Shown here: piece after piece, positions 1 to 6,295 of the stretch
Layout: each line of letters opens with the position of its first letter
Numbering within the stretch: position 1 is the first letter of the stretch
Source: DASPXY01 sp038227745
Lineage (GTDB): Bacteria; Planctomycetota; Planctomycetia; Gemmatales; Gemmataceae
Length of the DNA stretch: 6,444 bases
Reading direction: 5' to 3'
Assembly: GCA_038227745.1 (NCBI GenBank)
Contig: JBBRPS010000616.1
Span: 1 to 6,444 of the forward strand
Notes under the pieces: model-generated
Databases searched by the model: none
The model's input: the letters and a program-made list of their open reading frames with translations, nothing else
What the model was told of the DNA's origin: nothing
Made by a program: the position numbers and the translations under genes

Positions 1-37
1 GAAAAAGAGACAGGCCCGGTCGGTAGCCGACCGGGCC
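1..37 (-). terminator. Intrinsic terminator of the DUF1501 gene
   Basis: Bases 13-23 and 27-37 are perfect reverse complements (11 GC-rich pairs) around a 3-base loop (24-26). On the minus strand the hairpin begins 29 bases after the DUF1501 stop codon and is followed by TGTCTCTTTTTC, the U-rich tail expected of a Rho-independent terminator. On the plus strand the bases after the stem (GGGTTTGGTT) are only weakly T-rich, so any terminator activity in that direction would be weaker. The tail runs to the window edge. Confidence 0.85.
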
Positions 38-66
38 GGGTTTGGTTGACCGTCTCGCGGAGTTGC

Positions 67-1368
67 TTACAGCAGCTCGCTGATCGGCTCGCGGTCGTCG
101 AGGATGTACATCGGCCGGCCGCTGCCGTTGGCGAAGGTCTGCGACGGGTCGATGCCCATCCCGCGGTACAGGGTGCTAAGCACCTGCGGCACCGTGCAAC
201 GGCGGTCGCGCGGGTACTCGCCGCGGGCGCTCGACGAGCCGATCGCCTGGCCCATACGCAGTCCGCCGCCGGCGACCATCGCCGACATGACCGGCGACCA
301 GTGGTCGCGGCCGGCGCCGCCGTTGACGCGCGGGGTGCGGCCGAACTCGCCCCACATGACCGTCACCACGTCGCGGTCCATGCCGCGGTCGCACAGATCC
401 TGGACCAGCGCCGACACGCCGCGATCCACCTCGGGCAGCTGCCGCCGGAGCTGGTTGAAGTTGTCGCCGTGCGTGTCCCAGCCACCGATCGCCAGCGTCA
501 CGCAGCCGACGCCCGCCTCGACCAGGCGGCGGGCCATCAGGAACGTCTCGACGCCGCGGTAGCGGTCGCGGATACGCGGCTCCTCGCGCGACAGGTCGAG
601 GGCGCGGCGGACCGTGCCCGAGGCGATCATGTCGAACGCGCGCGTGGCGAAGGCGTCCATCCCGGTCATCGAGCCGCTGGCGTCGATGTCGCGGCGGACG
701 TTGTCGAAGTTGGTGAGCAGGCTGCGGCGGTCATCGACGCGCGCGGTGTTCACACCGCCGGCCAGGCGCAGGTTCTCGACGCCGGGGCCGTTCGGCGTGA
801 ACGGCCGGTGCGCGACGCCGAGGTAGCCCGGCTCGGTGCCCGGCGCCATGCCGCGCAGGCTGACGAACGGCGGCACGTCCTGGTTGGCGTTGCCGCGCAG
901 CCGCGACATCACCGAGCCGAACGACGGGTGGTGGGCGATGCGGTTGGTACCCTCGCTGTAGCCGGTCATGACCAGCGAGTCGGAGTGCTCATCGACGGAG
1001 ACGATGGAGCGGATGCAGGCGAGCTTGTCCCACATGCGCGCCTGCAGCGGGAAGTGCTCGCAGATCTGCACGCCGGGCACGTTGGTGCGGATCGGGTTGA
1101 ACTCGCCGCGGTACTCGCGCGGGGCCTCGGGCTTGAGGTCGTACATGTCCATGTGCGACGGCCCGCCCGGCAGGTAGATCATGATGGCGGACTTCGTCGA
1201 GGACGCGCCGCGGTTGGCCGCCGTGGCGCCGCCCTGGGTGTTGCCCTCGGCGCGGGCGCGGAGCATGTCGGCCAGCGTCAGGCCGGCCCCGAACGCCCCG
1301 ATCTTGAGGAAGCTGCGGCGGCTGACGCCGTCGCAGAAGCGCTGCCTGGCGCCCAAGATGGTGAACAT
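67..1368 (-). CDS. DUF1501 domain-containing protein with Tat-type signal
   Basis: This is a 433-residue protein of the DUF1501 family, which is very abundant in planctomycetes and distantly related to the sulfatase/alkaline-phosphatase fold. No activity is firmly assigned to the family. The N-terminus has a twin-arginine motif (S16-R-R-S-F-L-K22) followed by a hydrophobic stretch (about 23-36), so Tat export or membrane anchoring is likely. Family landmarks are GGPSHMDMYDLKP (68-80), GGWDTHGDNF (295-304), and a GEFGRTPRVNGG block followed by GRDHW (340-357). The C-terminus has the family-like ending RPMYILDDREPISEL. An open frame extends upstream to 1527, but the ATG at 1368 is preferred: AAAAGGGGGG lies just before it and the Tat motif falls at the expected distance. 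Length is normal for the family. Such genes often sit beside DUF1549/DUF1553 cytochrome-type partners; none is seen here, though the left edge is cut. The downstream hairpin suggests it ends its own transcript. It is divergent from the DedA gene. Confidence 0.93.
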   Translation of the reverse strand: MFTILGARQRFCDGVSRRSFLKIGAFGAGLTLADMLRARAEGNTQGGATAANRGASSTKSAIMIYLPGGPSHMDMYDLKPEAPREYRGEFNPIRTNVPGVQICEHFPLQARMWDKLACIRSIVSVDEHSDSLVMTGYSEGTNRIAHHPSFGSVMSRLRGNANQDVPPFVSLRGMAPGTEPGYLGVAHRPFTPNGPGVENLRLAGGVNTARVDDRRSLLTNFDNVRRDIDASGSMTGMDAFATRAFDMIASGTVRRALDLSREEPRIRDRYRGVETFLMARRLVEAGVGCVTLAIGGWDTHGDNFNQLRRQLPEVDRGVSALVQDLCDRGMDRDVVTVMWGEFGRTPRVNGGAGRDHWSPVMSAMVAGGGLRMGQAIGSSSARGEYPRDRRCTVPQVLSTLYRGMGIDPSQTFANGSGRPMYILDDREPISELL

Positions 1369-1752
1369 GGAATCCCCCCTTTTCGTGAGACAGCCGAACT
1401 CATGAGCGATGGAACCGATGTTACCCGCAGGGAGGGGAACGGGCAACGGGTTTTTCCAGTTTGCCGCGGCCGCCGACTTTGCCGGTCGTCCCGGGGCGGG
1501 TCGCGCCTGCCGGGGCGGGGCGGACACCTCGGACCTCCCCCCTGCTCCCGCTGGCCCGCTGGTCGCGGATGGTCTATCTTTGAAGAGATACGACGGTCCT
1601 GCCGGATCTGCCGGCGCAGCCCGTTCGCCCGGCGCTGACCGACTTCAGCCTTGCGGGATTACCCAGAGCGGTTAGACTTGTGCCGCCACAGTATCGGCGC
1701 CGGGGTCACGGAGGGACCTCGGCCCGCCCCGTTCCTCGTACAGGAAGCGCAC
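1369..1752. promoter_or_regulatory. Divergent intergenic region between DUF1501 and DedA genes
   Basis: These 384 bases hold no convincing gene and must carry the promoters of both flanking genes. The minus-strand DUF1501 ribosome site is at about 1372-1381 and the DedA site (AGGAAG) at 1742-1747. A weak sigma70-like candidate for DedA is TTGCGG (1651-1656), 16 bases, TAGACT (1673-1678), matching the consensus poorly. The only AT-rich island in the middle is an imperfect palindrome, TATCTTTGAAGAGATA (1575-1590), which could be an operator or part of a promoter. The stretch 1490-1560 is very GC-rich and shows nothing recognisable. The open frames crossing the region lack convincing starts or family resemblance. 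Confidence 0.45.
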
Positions 1753-2643
1753 ATGGACACGAGCCGACGCCCCGCACAGACGCGATTGAAAAGGGTGCTC
1801 ATCTACGCCCTGCTCTTCTGGTTGTTCTTCGGCGTGGCGGCCCCGATGCACACGGCCCGCGCCGACGCCCCGGGTTCGAGCGGCGAGCCAGCAGTGGCCG
1901 CCCCGGAAGAGGGTGGGGGCTTCTTGTGGGAAATCCTGTCAAACCTCTTCAACAGCCGCAAGCTGATGCAGACGCTCAGCAAGCCGCGGTACACCGCCCT
2001 GGCCTTTGTGGCGCTGAACGTGATCGTGTTCACCGAGACGGGGTTGCTGATCGGCTTCTTCCTGCCGGGTGACTCGCTGCTGGTGACGGCCGGGGTAGTC
2101 TGCGCCGCGGCGGGCTGGAACCTGCCGCTGCTGCTGGCGACGCTCTGCGCCGCGGCGGTCCTCGGCGACAGCGTCGGCTACTCGATCGGCTTCAAGGCAG
2201 GACCGAGGATCTTCAACCGCGAGAAGTCGTGGTTCTTCAAGAAGGATCACCTGCTCAAGGCGCAGGAGTTCTACGAGAAGCACGGCGGCAAGACGATCGT
2301 ACTGGCGCGGTTCATGCCGATCATCCGCACCTTCGCCCCGGTGGTCGCCGGGGTGGGGAAGATGCGATACCGCCAGTTCCTCTTCTTCAACGTGATCGGC
2401 GGCATCGGCTGGGTGGTGAGCATGATCCTGATCGGCTATTTCCTGACGGCCCTCATCAACCCGGCCCTGCGGCCGATCTTCGGCGAGCAGTTCGACGTGC
2501 AGGACCACATCGAGAAGGTGGTGATCCTGGTGGTGCTGCTGTCGATCTCCCCGGGCATCGTCCTCTGGCTGCGGACCAAGCTCAAGGGGCGCCGGCCGCA
2601 GGCAGAGCCGCTGGAGAAGGTCCACGCGCGGGCCGCGGAGTAA
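1753..2643 (+). CDS. DedA-family inner-membrane protein
   Basis: This 296-residue protein belongs to the DedA/SNARE-associated (VTT-domain) family. Members are polytopic inner-membrane proteins implicated in proton-dependent transport and lipid-carrier (undecaprenyl phosphate or phospholipid) translocation. Visible hallmarks are ETGLLIGFFLPGDSLL (95-110, acidic E95 and PGDS), GDSVGYSIGFKAG (138-150, D139) and ARFMPIIRTFAPVVAG (185-200). The arginines R186 and R192 correspond to those needed in E. coli homologues. The motif FFNVIGGIGWV (211-221) follows. Further hydrophobic segments lie at about 220-236 and 255-273, and the tail is basic. An extra N-terminal hydrophobic segment (about 14-30) is followed by a Pro/Ala/Glu-rich linker (about 36-55), so the protein is longer than the usual ~200-220 residues. 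The ATG at 1753 is chosen because AGGAAG sits 5 bases upstream; a TTG at 1651 would add 34 unlikely residues. It stands alone, divergent from DUF1501 and convergent with the DUF3592-like gene. The exact substrate cannot be told from sequence. Confidence 0.93.
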   Translation: MDTSRRPAQTRLKRVLIYALLFWLFFGVAAPMHTARADAPGSSGEPAVAAPEEGGGFLWEILSNLFNSRKLMQTLSKPRYTALAFVALNVIVFTETGLLIGFFLPGDSLLVTAGVVCAAAGWNLPLLLATLCAAAVLGDSVGYSIGFKAGPRIFNREKSWFFKKDHLLKAQEFYEKHGGKTIVLARFMPIIRTFAPVVAGVGKMRYRQFLFFNVIGGIGWVVSMILIGYFLTALINPALRPIFGEQFDVQDHIEKVVILVVLLSISPGIVLWLRTKLKGRRPQAEPLEKVHARAAE

Positions 2644-2685
2644 TCGACGGGCGGCGCGCGTGTTCTCCCTCGCAAAAAGCTGCCT

Positions 2686-2763
2686 GGCGAACGGCCGGCG
2701 TAAGCCGGCTGGTACGTCGCCCCTTGGCGTGCAGGACCAGCCGGCTTACGCCGGCCGTTCGCC
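2686..2763. repeat. Compound palindrome (28-base arms) between convergent genes
   Basis: Bases 2686-2713 and 2736-2763 are perfect reverse complements over 28 bases, separated by 22 bases (2714-2735). The spacer holds a short hairpin of its own, CGCC (2718-2721) with GGCG (2726-2729). Each arm is also internally palindromic: GCCGGC-GTAA-GCCGGC in the left arm and GCCGGC-TTAC-GCCGGC in the right. The locus could therefore form one long stem or two hairpins side by side. It starts 42 bases after the DedA stop and overlaps the end of the minus-strand DUF3592-like gene. No clear T-run follows on either strand, so a classical intrinsic terminator is not obvious, although the location between convergent genes suits termination or 3'-end protection. 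The architecture resembles REP/BIME-type extragenic palindromes; membership of a dispersed family is inference. Confidence 0.9.
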
Positions 2764-3624
2764 TCGCCATTCGCCCGACGGCGGATCCGCAGAAGGGTCA
2801 ATCGCTTCATAGGCCGCGAAGGGGTAGATGACGCTGCGCGAGGGCTGCCGGGGGTCGTAAAGGACCAGGACCGTCGCGCCTACCTGGACCGCCTCGAAGT
2901 CCGCCCGGCCGACCGCCATCCGCACCTGCCACTCCTTGTCCGCCACCGCCGGGGCCGCGCCGTGGCGCGGCGCCCGGTAGCAGTACTGGACGCCCCACGA
3001 AGCACGCCGGCCGCTGCCGACCTCCTTCCGCACGACGACACCTTCCGTGGCGATCCCCTCACGCACGAGGGCACGCTGCTTCAGCGGTTCGCGGAGGCAC
3101 CGCCGCAGGAGGACGCCGAGGGCGACGTTGCCCAGCAGCGCGAACGCCAGGGCGACGCCATTCCCCCTGCCCGCGTGGCCGGCCGGCTCCACGAGCAGCG
3201 GGCGGCTCGGCCACGCCGACAGCACCCGGACCTGGACCTGTGCGCCCGAGTGCAACCGGTCGAGTGCCGCCTCGTCCACCGCCTCTTCCGCGGAGTATTC
3301 CTGTCCCTTGACGACATAGGTAAACTGCACGCGACCTTCCCTTGTACCCTTCGGCCCGGGAGACCGGGCGGCGACCTCACCGGGCACCGTCATCCCGAAC
3401 CGCCTGACGACCCAGGAGGAGGCGACGAGCCAGAGGGCGACCAGCAGCAGCCCCAGTCCGCCCAGGCACAGCAGCCGGACCGTCAGCGGGGCGTGGCCCA
3501 GAAGCCCGCGGCGGCCAGGGCGGCGCGCGGCGGCGCGCGGCGGGGGCGGCAGCCGCCCTGAGACGGCCGGGGAGCGACTCTCCGGAGGCTCGTGATTGGT
3601 CGGCTCCATGTTTTCGTGGCCCAT
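2746..3624 (-). CDS. DUF3592-like membrane protein with two duplicated modules
   Basis: This is a 292-residue predicted membrane protein with no defined biochemical role. The N-terminus is a Pro/Arg-rich cytoplasmic-type stretch (about 8-46). Two predicted transmembrane segments follow, at about 50-73 and 155-174. After each comes a similar soluble module. Module one (about 82-148) contains VQFTYVVKGQEYS, LHSGAQVQVRVL and AWPSRPLLVEP. Module two (about 195-272) contains GVVVRKEVGSG, VQYCYRAP, VQVGATVLVLYDP and PSRSVIYPF. The order 'x-x-F/Y-Y, G-V-x-V, P-x-x-P/S-R' matches DUF3592-type domains. The ATG at 3624 follows the propeller stop by 5 bases, suggesting translational coupling; an alternative ATG at 3609 would remove five residues. 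Neither has a strong ribosome site. The last five codons and the stop lie in the palindrome's right arm. A GC-rich 10-base tandem duplication at 3521-3540 lies in the N-terminal Arg-rich part. The family call is moderately sure; the gene itself is well supported by the coupling and domain logic. Confidence 0.78.
   Translation of the reverse strand: MGHENMEPTNHEPPESRSPAVSGRLPPPPRAAARRPGRRGLLGHAPLTVRLLCLGGLGLLLVALWLVASSWVVRRFGMTVPGEVAARSPGPKGTREGRVQFTYVVKGQEYSAEEAVDEAALDRLHSGAQVQVRVLSAWPSRPLLVEPAGHAGRGNGVALAFALLGNVALGVLLRRCLREPLKQRALVREGIATEGVVVRKEVGSGRRASWGVQYCYRAPRHGAAPAVADKEWQVRMAVGRADFEAVQVGATVLVLYDPRQPSRSVIYPFAAYEAIDPSADPPSGEWRGERPA
3521..3540. repeat. 10-base tandem duplication in the DUF3592-like gene
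   Basis: CGGCGCGCGG occurs twice in immediate succession. It lies within the codons for the Pro/Ala/Arg-rich N-terminal tail of the DUF3592-like protein. Ten bases is not a multiple of three, so a change in copy number by one would shift the frame there. It may simply reflect high GC content. Confidence 0.6.
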
Positions 3625-3629
3625 CCCGC

Positions 3630-4748
3630 TCAGAGTCGTCCTTTGAGCGCGGCGGGAGCGGTCTTCCGCCCGAGGCCGAACTGGTCGCCCACCTGCACGA
3701 CGCTGCCGCCGCGAACGTGAACCTCGATCATCTTCGAGCTGCTGACCCGTTTGCCCTGGCCCTCGGGCTGGTCGATCAGGTGCGCGACGACCTTGTGGCT
3801 CCGGGAATCGAACACGTCCCCCGAGTCGGGGTAGGCGAAGCGGCCGTCGATGCTGAAGGTGGTCCAGCCGTGGGCGGGGGCCGTCAGCTTCACCGTCTCG
3901 ACGAACCGCGGGGCGTCCCCGGTGACGTCGAAGATGTGTACCCGCTGCTGGTCGTTGAGCCAGACTTCCCTCTCGTCCGTGGATAGGCCAATGCCGTGGC
4001 ACAGGCGTTTCTGGCTCTCCAGGCCGGGGACCTTCGCCTGGTGGAGGACCTTGCCGGTCCGCAGGTCGCCGACCTCGAAGCCGACTCCCGACCGGCCGGT
4101 GTTCAGGAAGCAGAGCGTGCCGGCCGCGTTGACGCTGAACGGGTGAATGCCGCCGCCGACGGGGCCGACCTCGAGGACGATCTTGTCGGTGGCGGTATCG
4201 ACGACGGCGAGGACGTTATTAACCTTGGAGGCGCAGAACAGGCGCTTGCCGTCGAGGCTGACGACGGAGTTGTGTCCGCCGCCGCTCTTGTGGGGCCGGA
4301 AGCGGCCGCGCTCCTCGCCGGTGGCGCCGTCGAGGATCTTCCACTCGGGGCTGCCCGACCAGGTGCCACTGGGGACGTAGACCTTCTTGCCGTCCGGCGT
4401 GCAGCAGAGCCGGTCGCAGCCGTCCTTGCGCGGGTAGCTCTTCTCCCACAGGACCTTGTCGGTCGTCAGGTCGAGGCACAGGACCGTGGTGTCGCCGTGG
4501 GAGATCCACATGCGCCCGGCCGCGGCGCTGGCGCAGACCCCGCGCGTCCCCTTGAGGGGCAGGTCAATCTTGCGGACGAACTTGTGGCCGGTGTCCATGT
4601 CGAAGACGTAGATCCCCCGGCCGCCCCGGCCGCCCGCGCCATCCGGGGAGACCACGTAGAGCAGCCGCCGCACGGGCTCCTGGGAGTCCGCCGTGGGGAA
4701 AGAAGTGCCGAGCAGGGCGAGGGCGCCCAGAACCAGGCCGAAGCGCAT
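3630..4748 (-). CDS. Secreted YncE-like beta-propeller protein
   Basis: This is a 372-residue YncE/YVTN-type beta-propeller with an N-terminal Sec-type signal (hydrophobic 5-15, likely cleavage near 19-22), so it should be periplasmic or extracellular. Seven blade-like repeats can be read as D-x-x-T-G/D-K strands: YVFDMDTGHKFVRKIDLP (47-64), CLDLTTDKVLWEK (91-103), KILDGATGEERGRF (137-150), VVDTATDKIVLEV (182-194), VGDLRTGKVLHQAKV (226-240), IFDVTGDAPRFVETV (272-286) and VFDSRSHKVVAHL (312-324). This fits a seven-bladed propeller. The family is mostly uncharacterised; members act as binding or scaffold proteins, and no catalytic residues are evident. The ATG at 4748 has an excellent GGAGG 7 bases upstream. 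Eight cysteines (72, 91, 111, 115, 116, 172, 213, 250) are notable for an exported protein. It is immediately followed by the DUF3592-like gene and is separated from the upstream oxidoreductase gene by a 175-base gap with a nested hairpin. Confidence 0.88.
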   Translation of the reverse strand: MRFGLVLGALALLGTSFPTADSQEPVRRLLYVVSPDGAGGRGGRGIYVFDMDTGHKFVRKIDLPLKGTRGVCASAAAGRMWISHGDTTVLCLDLTTDKVLWEKSYPRKDGCDRLCCTPDGKKVYVPSGTWSGSPEWKILDGATGEERGRFRPHKSGGGHNSVVSLDGKRLFCASKVNNVLAVVDTATDKIVLEVGPVGGGIHPFSVNAAGTLCFLNTGRSGVGFEVGDLRTGKVLHQAKVPGLESQKRLCHGIGLSTDEREVWLNDQQRVHIFDVTGDAPRFVETVKLTAPAHGWTTFSIDGRFAYPDSGDVFDSRSHKVVAHLIDQPEGQGKRVSSSKMIEVHVRGGSVVQVGDQFGLGRKTAPAALKGRL

Positions 4749-4782
4749 GCGAGTTCCTCCGGGGGAGCGAAGAGAATGTCAA

Positions 4783-4851
4783 CGGCCCGGTAGAAGGGCA
4801 AGACCAGTGGAACGGCCTCCGTGCCGTTCCGCTTTCGCTTCTACCGGGTCG
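4783..4851. repeat. Nested inverted repeat, possible terminator or structured RNA
   Basis: The outer stem pairs 4783-4796 with 4838-4851 (14 pairs, one G-T wobble, core CCCGGTAGAAG/CTTCTACCGGG). The inner stem pairs 4806-4816 with 4823-4833 (11 pairs including one wobble, core GGAACGGC/GCCGTTCC) around a 6-base loop. An asymmetric internal loop of 9 and 4 bases joins them. On the minus strand it lies 72 bases after the Gfo/Idh/MocA stop and 34 bases before the propeller start codon, and is followed by TTGACATTCTCTTC. This is moderately U-rich, so termination of the oxidoreductase transcript or a 5' leader structure for the propeller mRNA are both possible. The pairing is seen directly; the role is inferred. 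Confidence 0.75.
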
Positions 4852-4862
4852 CTGAAGAAAGT

Positions 4863-4879
4863 CTGGCGAGCCTGGCGAG
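4863..4879. repeat. Short direct repeat CTGGCGAG
   Basis: CTGGCGAG occurs at 4863-4870 and 4872-4879, one base apart, in the gap between the oxidoreductase stop and the nested inverted repeat. It is too short to assign a role and may be chance in GC-rich DNA. Confidence 0.4.
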
Positions 4880-4923
4880 TCGGGGAGGTCGGTTCCCGGC
4901 TCACCGCACTCCTGGACCGCCGC

Positions 4924-6249
4924 TCACAGGCCGTTCACTTCCCAACCCTTGCGGTAACGGCGGCGGACGAAAGCATTCGCGTCCTTGACGTTGGTCACCT
5001 GCATTTTCGCCGCGTTCCATTCCAGGGTCTGCTTGCGGAACCGCGTCGCCAGGCACCCCAGCAGCACCGACTCGGTCAGCGGCCCGGAGTAGTCGAACGG
5101 CGTCGAGGTCCGGCCGTTGCCGCGGCACGCCTCGACGAACTGCAGGTAATGGTTCTCGCCGCCCTGCCTGGGGATCTTCTGGCCGCGGAACTTCTCCTCC
5201 GGCAGCAGGACCGGGAAGTCGATGTACGGCGAGTACAGGACGCCCTCACTGCCGATGTAGAGCGACCCCTGGTCGCTCAGGCGCCGCTTGCCGATCAGCG
5301 CCCGCACGTTCATGGGCGGCCGCGCGGTGCCGTCGTACCAGGTCAGCGTCAGTCGGCCCGCCGTGTAGCGCGTGCCGGGGAAGACATACTGCACCTGCGA
5401 ATCCAGGCCCCAGCTGTCGGCCCCCGGGGCGCCGCCCTCGGAGCGCACGGAGAGCGGGGCGGTGAGCGCCAGCGAGGTGAAGACCGGGTCGAGAATGTGG
5501 CAGCCCATGTCGCCGAAGGTGCCGGTGCCGAAGTCGAGGCGCTTGCGCCACTCGCCGGGGTGGTAGTAGCCGCGGATGAACGGCCGCTCCACCGCGACGC
5601 CGAGCCAGAAGTCCCAGCTCAGGTTCGCGGGGACCATGTCCTTGCGGTCGGGCCGCGGGTTGCGGTCGCCCCACTGCTTGTTGCTCCAGCTGTGGACCTC
5701 ACGGACCTTGCCGATCGCTCCGGACTGGATCGTCGCGACAACGGTGCGGTGCTGCGCCGCCGAGTGGATCTGAATGCCCATCTGCGAGACGACCTTGCGG
5801 TCGCGGGCGGTCTGCGTCAGTTGGCGGGCTTCGTAGATCGTCTGCGTGAGCGGCTTCTGCGTGTAGACGTGCAGGCCGCGCTGCATGGCCCGCATGGTGA
5901 TCGGGGCATGCATGTGGTCCGGTGTGGACACGTTGACCGAGTTGAGCTGCTTCTCCTTGTCGAGGAGCTGGCGCCAGTCCTGGTAGACACGGACGCCGGG
6001 AAAGCGCTTCTGGACCTCGGCGGTCCGGCCCAGGTCCACGTCGGCCACGGCGACAAGGCGAAGGTTCCTGCTGGCCGTCAGGGAGCCGATGTCGGAGAGG
6101 GCCATGCCGTTGGCGCCGAAGCTGGCGTGGTAGAGCGTCTCGCTCGGTTTGGCGTGGGCGTGGGCCTTGAACACGAACGGGACCGCGAGGCCAGCGGCCG
6201 TGAGTCGCTGCAGCGCGACCCGGCGCGTGATCCGCGAACGGGTTGTCAT
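4924..6249 (-). CDS. Tat-exported Gfo/Idh/MocA family oxidoreductase
   Basis: This is a 441-residue NAD(P)-dependent oxidoreductase of the Gfo/Idh/MocA family, which typically acts on sugars, inositols or their derivatives; the substrate here is unknown. The N-terminus carries a Tat-like signal (T8-R-R-V-A-L-Q-R-L16, then hydrophobic 17-27, ending AHAHA), so it should work in the periplasm, as is common for planctomycete members. The Rossmann part includes SFGANGMA (43-50), VAVADVD (66-72) and NVSTPDHMHAPI (106-117). The lysine motif appears as TQKPLT (130-135), with Q132 where the classical family has E (EKP). GTFGDMGCHILDP (243-255) holds the conserved D and H (H251) of the substrate domain. 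The C-terminal half has the bacterial oxidoreductase C-terminal-domain pattern, including ENHYLQFVEACRG (365-377) and LTESVLLGCLA (391-401). The ATG at 6249 has GAGGAAC 4-5 bases upstream and places the Tat motif correctly; an upstream GTG at 6399 would add 50 non-homologous-looking residues. It probably forms its own transcript. Confidence 0.93.
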   Translation of the reverse strand: MTTRSRITRRVALQRLTAAGLAVPFVFKAHAHAKPSETLYHASFGANGMALSDIGSLTASRNLRLVAVADVDLGRTAEVQKRFPGVRVYQDWRQLLDKEKQLNSVNVSTPDHMHAPITMRAMQRGLHVYTQKPLTQTIYEARQLTQTARDRKVVSQMGIQIHSAAQHRTVVATIQSGAIGKVREVHSWSNKQWGDRNPRPDRKDMVPANLSWDFWLGVAVERPFIRGYYHPGEWRKRLDFGTGTFGDMGCHILDPVFTSLALTAPLSVRSEGGAPGADSWGLDSQVQYVFPGTRYTAGRLTLTWYDGTARPPMNVRALIGKRRLSDQGSLYIGSEGVLYSPYIDFPVLLPEEKFRGQKIPRQGGENHYLQFVEACRGNGRTSTPFDYSGPLTESVLLGCLATRFRKQTLEWNAAKMQVTNVKDANAFVRRRYRKGWEVNGL

Positions 6250-6295
6250 GGAAGTTCCTCGGGGAAGGCGGGTGGGGCGCTGGACACTGCCCGTC

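Noticed and set aside
1446..1464. Possible sigma54 promoter (GG...GC) on the minus strand upstream of DUF1501
   Set aside because: The GG and GC are 11 bases apart rather than 10, and the flanking consensus is poor.
46..1638. Long plus-strand open frame opposite the DUF1501 gene
   Set aside because: Its translation is low-complexity Ala/Arg/His/Val-rich with no recognisable domain. It is a GC-rich antisense shadow of a well-supported gene.
1939..2625. Long minus-strand open frame opposite the DedA gene
   Set aside because: The composition is biased (Glu/Arg/Gln/His-rich) with no domain, and it overlaps a clear DedA gene on the other strand.
3625..4002. Upstream extension of the DUF3592-like frame into the propeller gene
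   Set aside because: This part is Arg/Gly/Pro-rich out-of-frame translation of the propeller gene. The natural start lies just after that gene's stop.
4777..4782. Perfect TTGACA (-35-like) on the minus strand upstream of the propeller gene
   Set aside because: A -10 at the usual 16-18 base spacing would fall on the ribosome site, which reads GAGGAA, and transcription would begin at about the start codon. Probably chance.
3996..4793. Plus-strand open frame opposite the propeller gene
   Set aside because: It is an antisense shadow with repetitive Ala/Asp/Val/Glu composition and no family signal.
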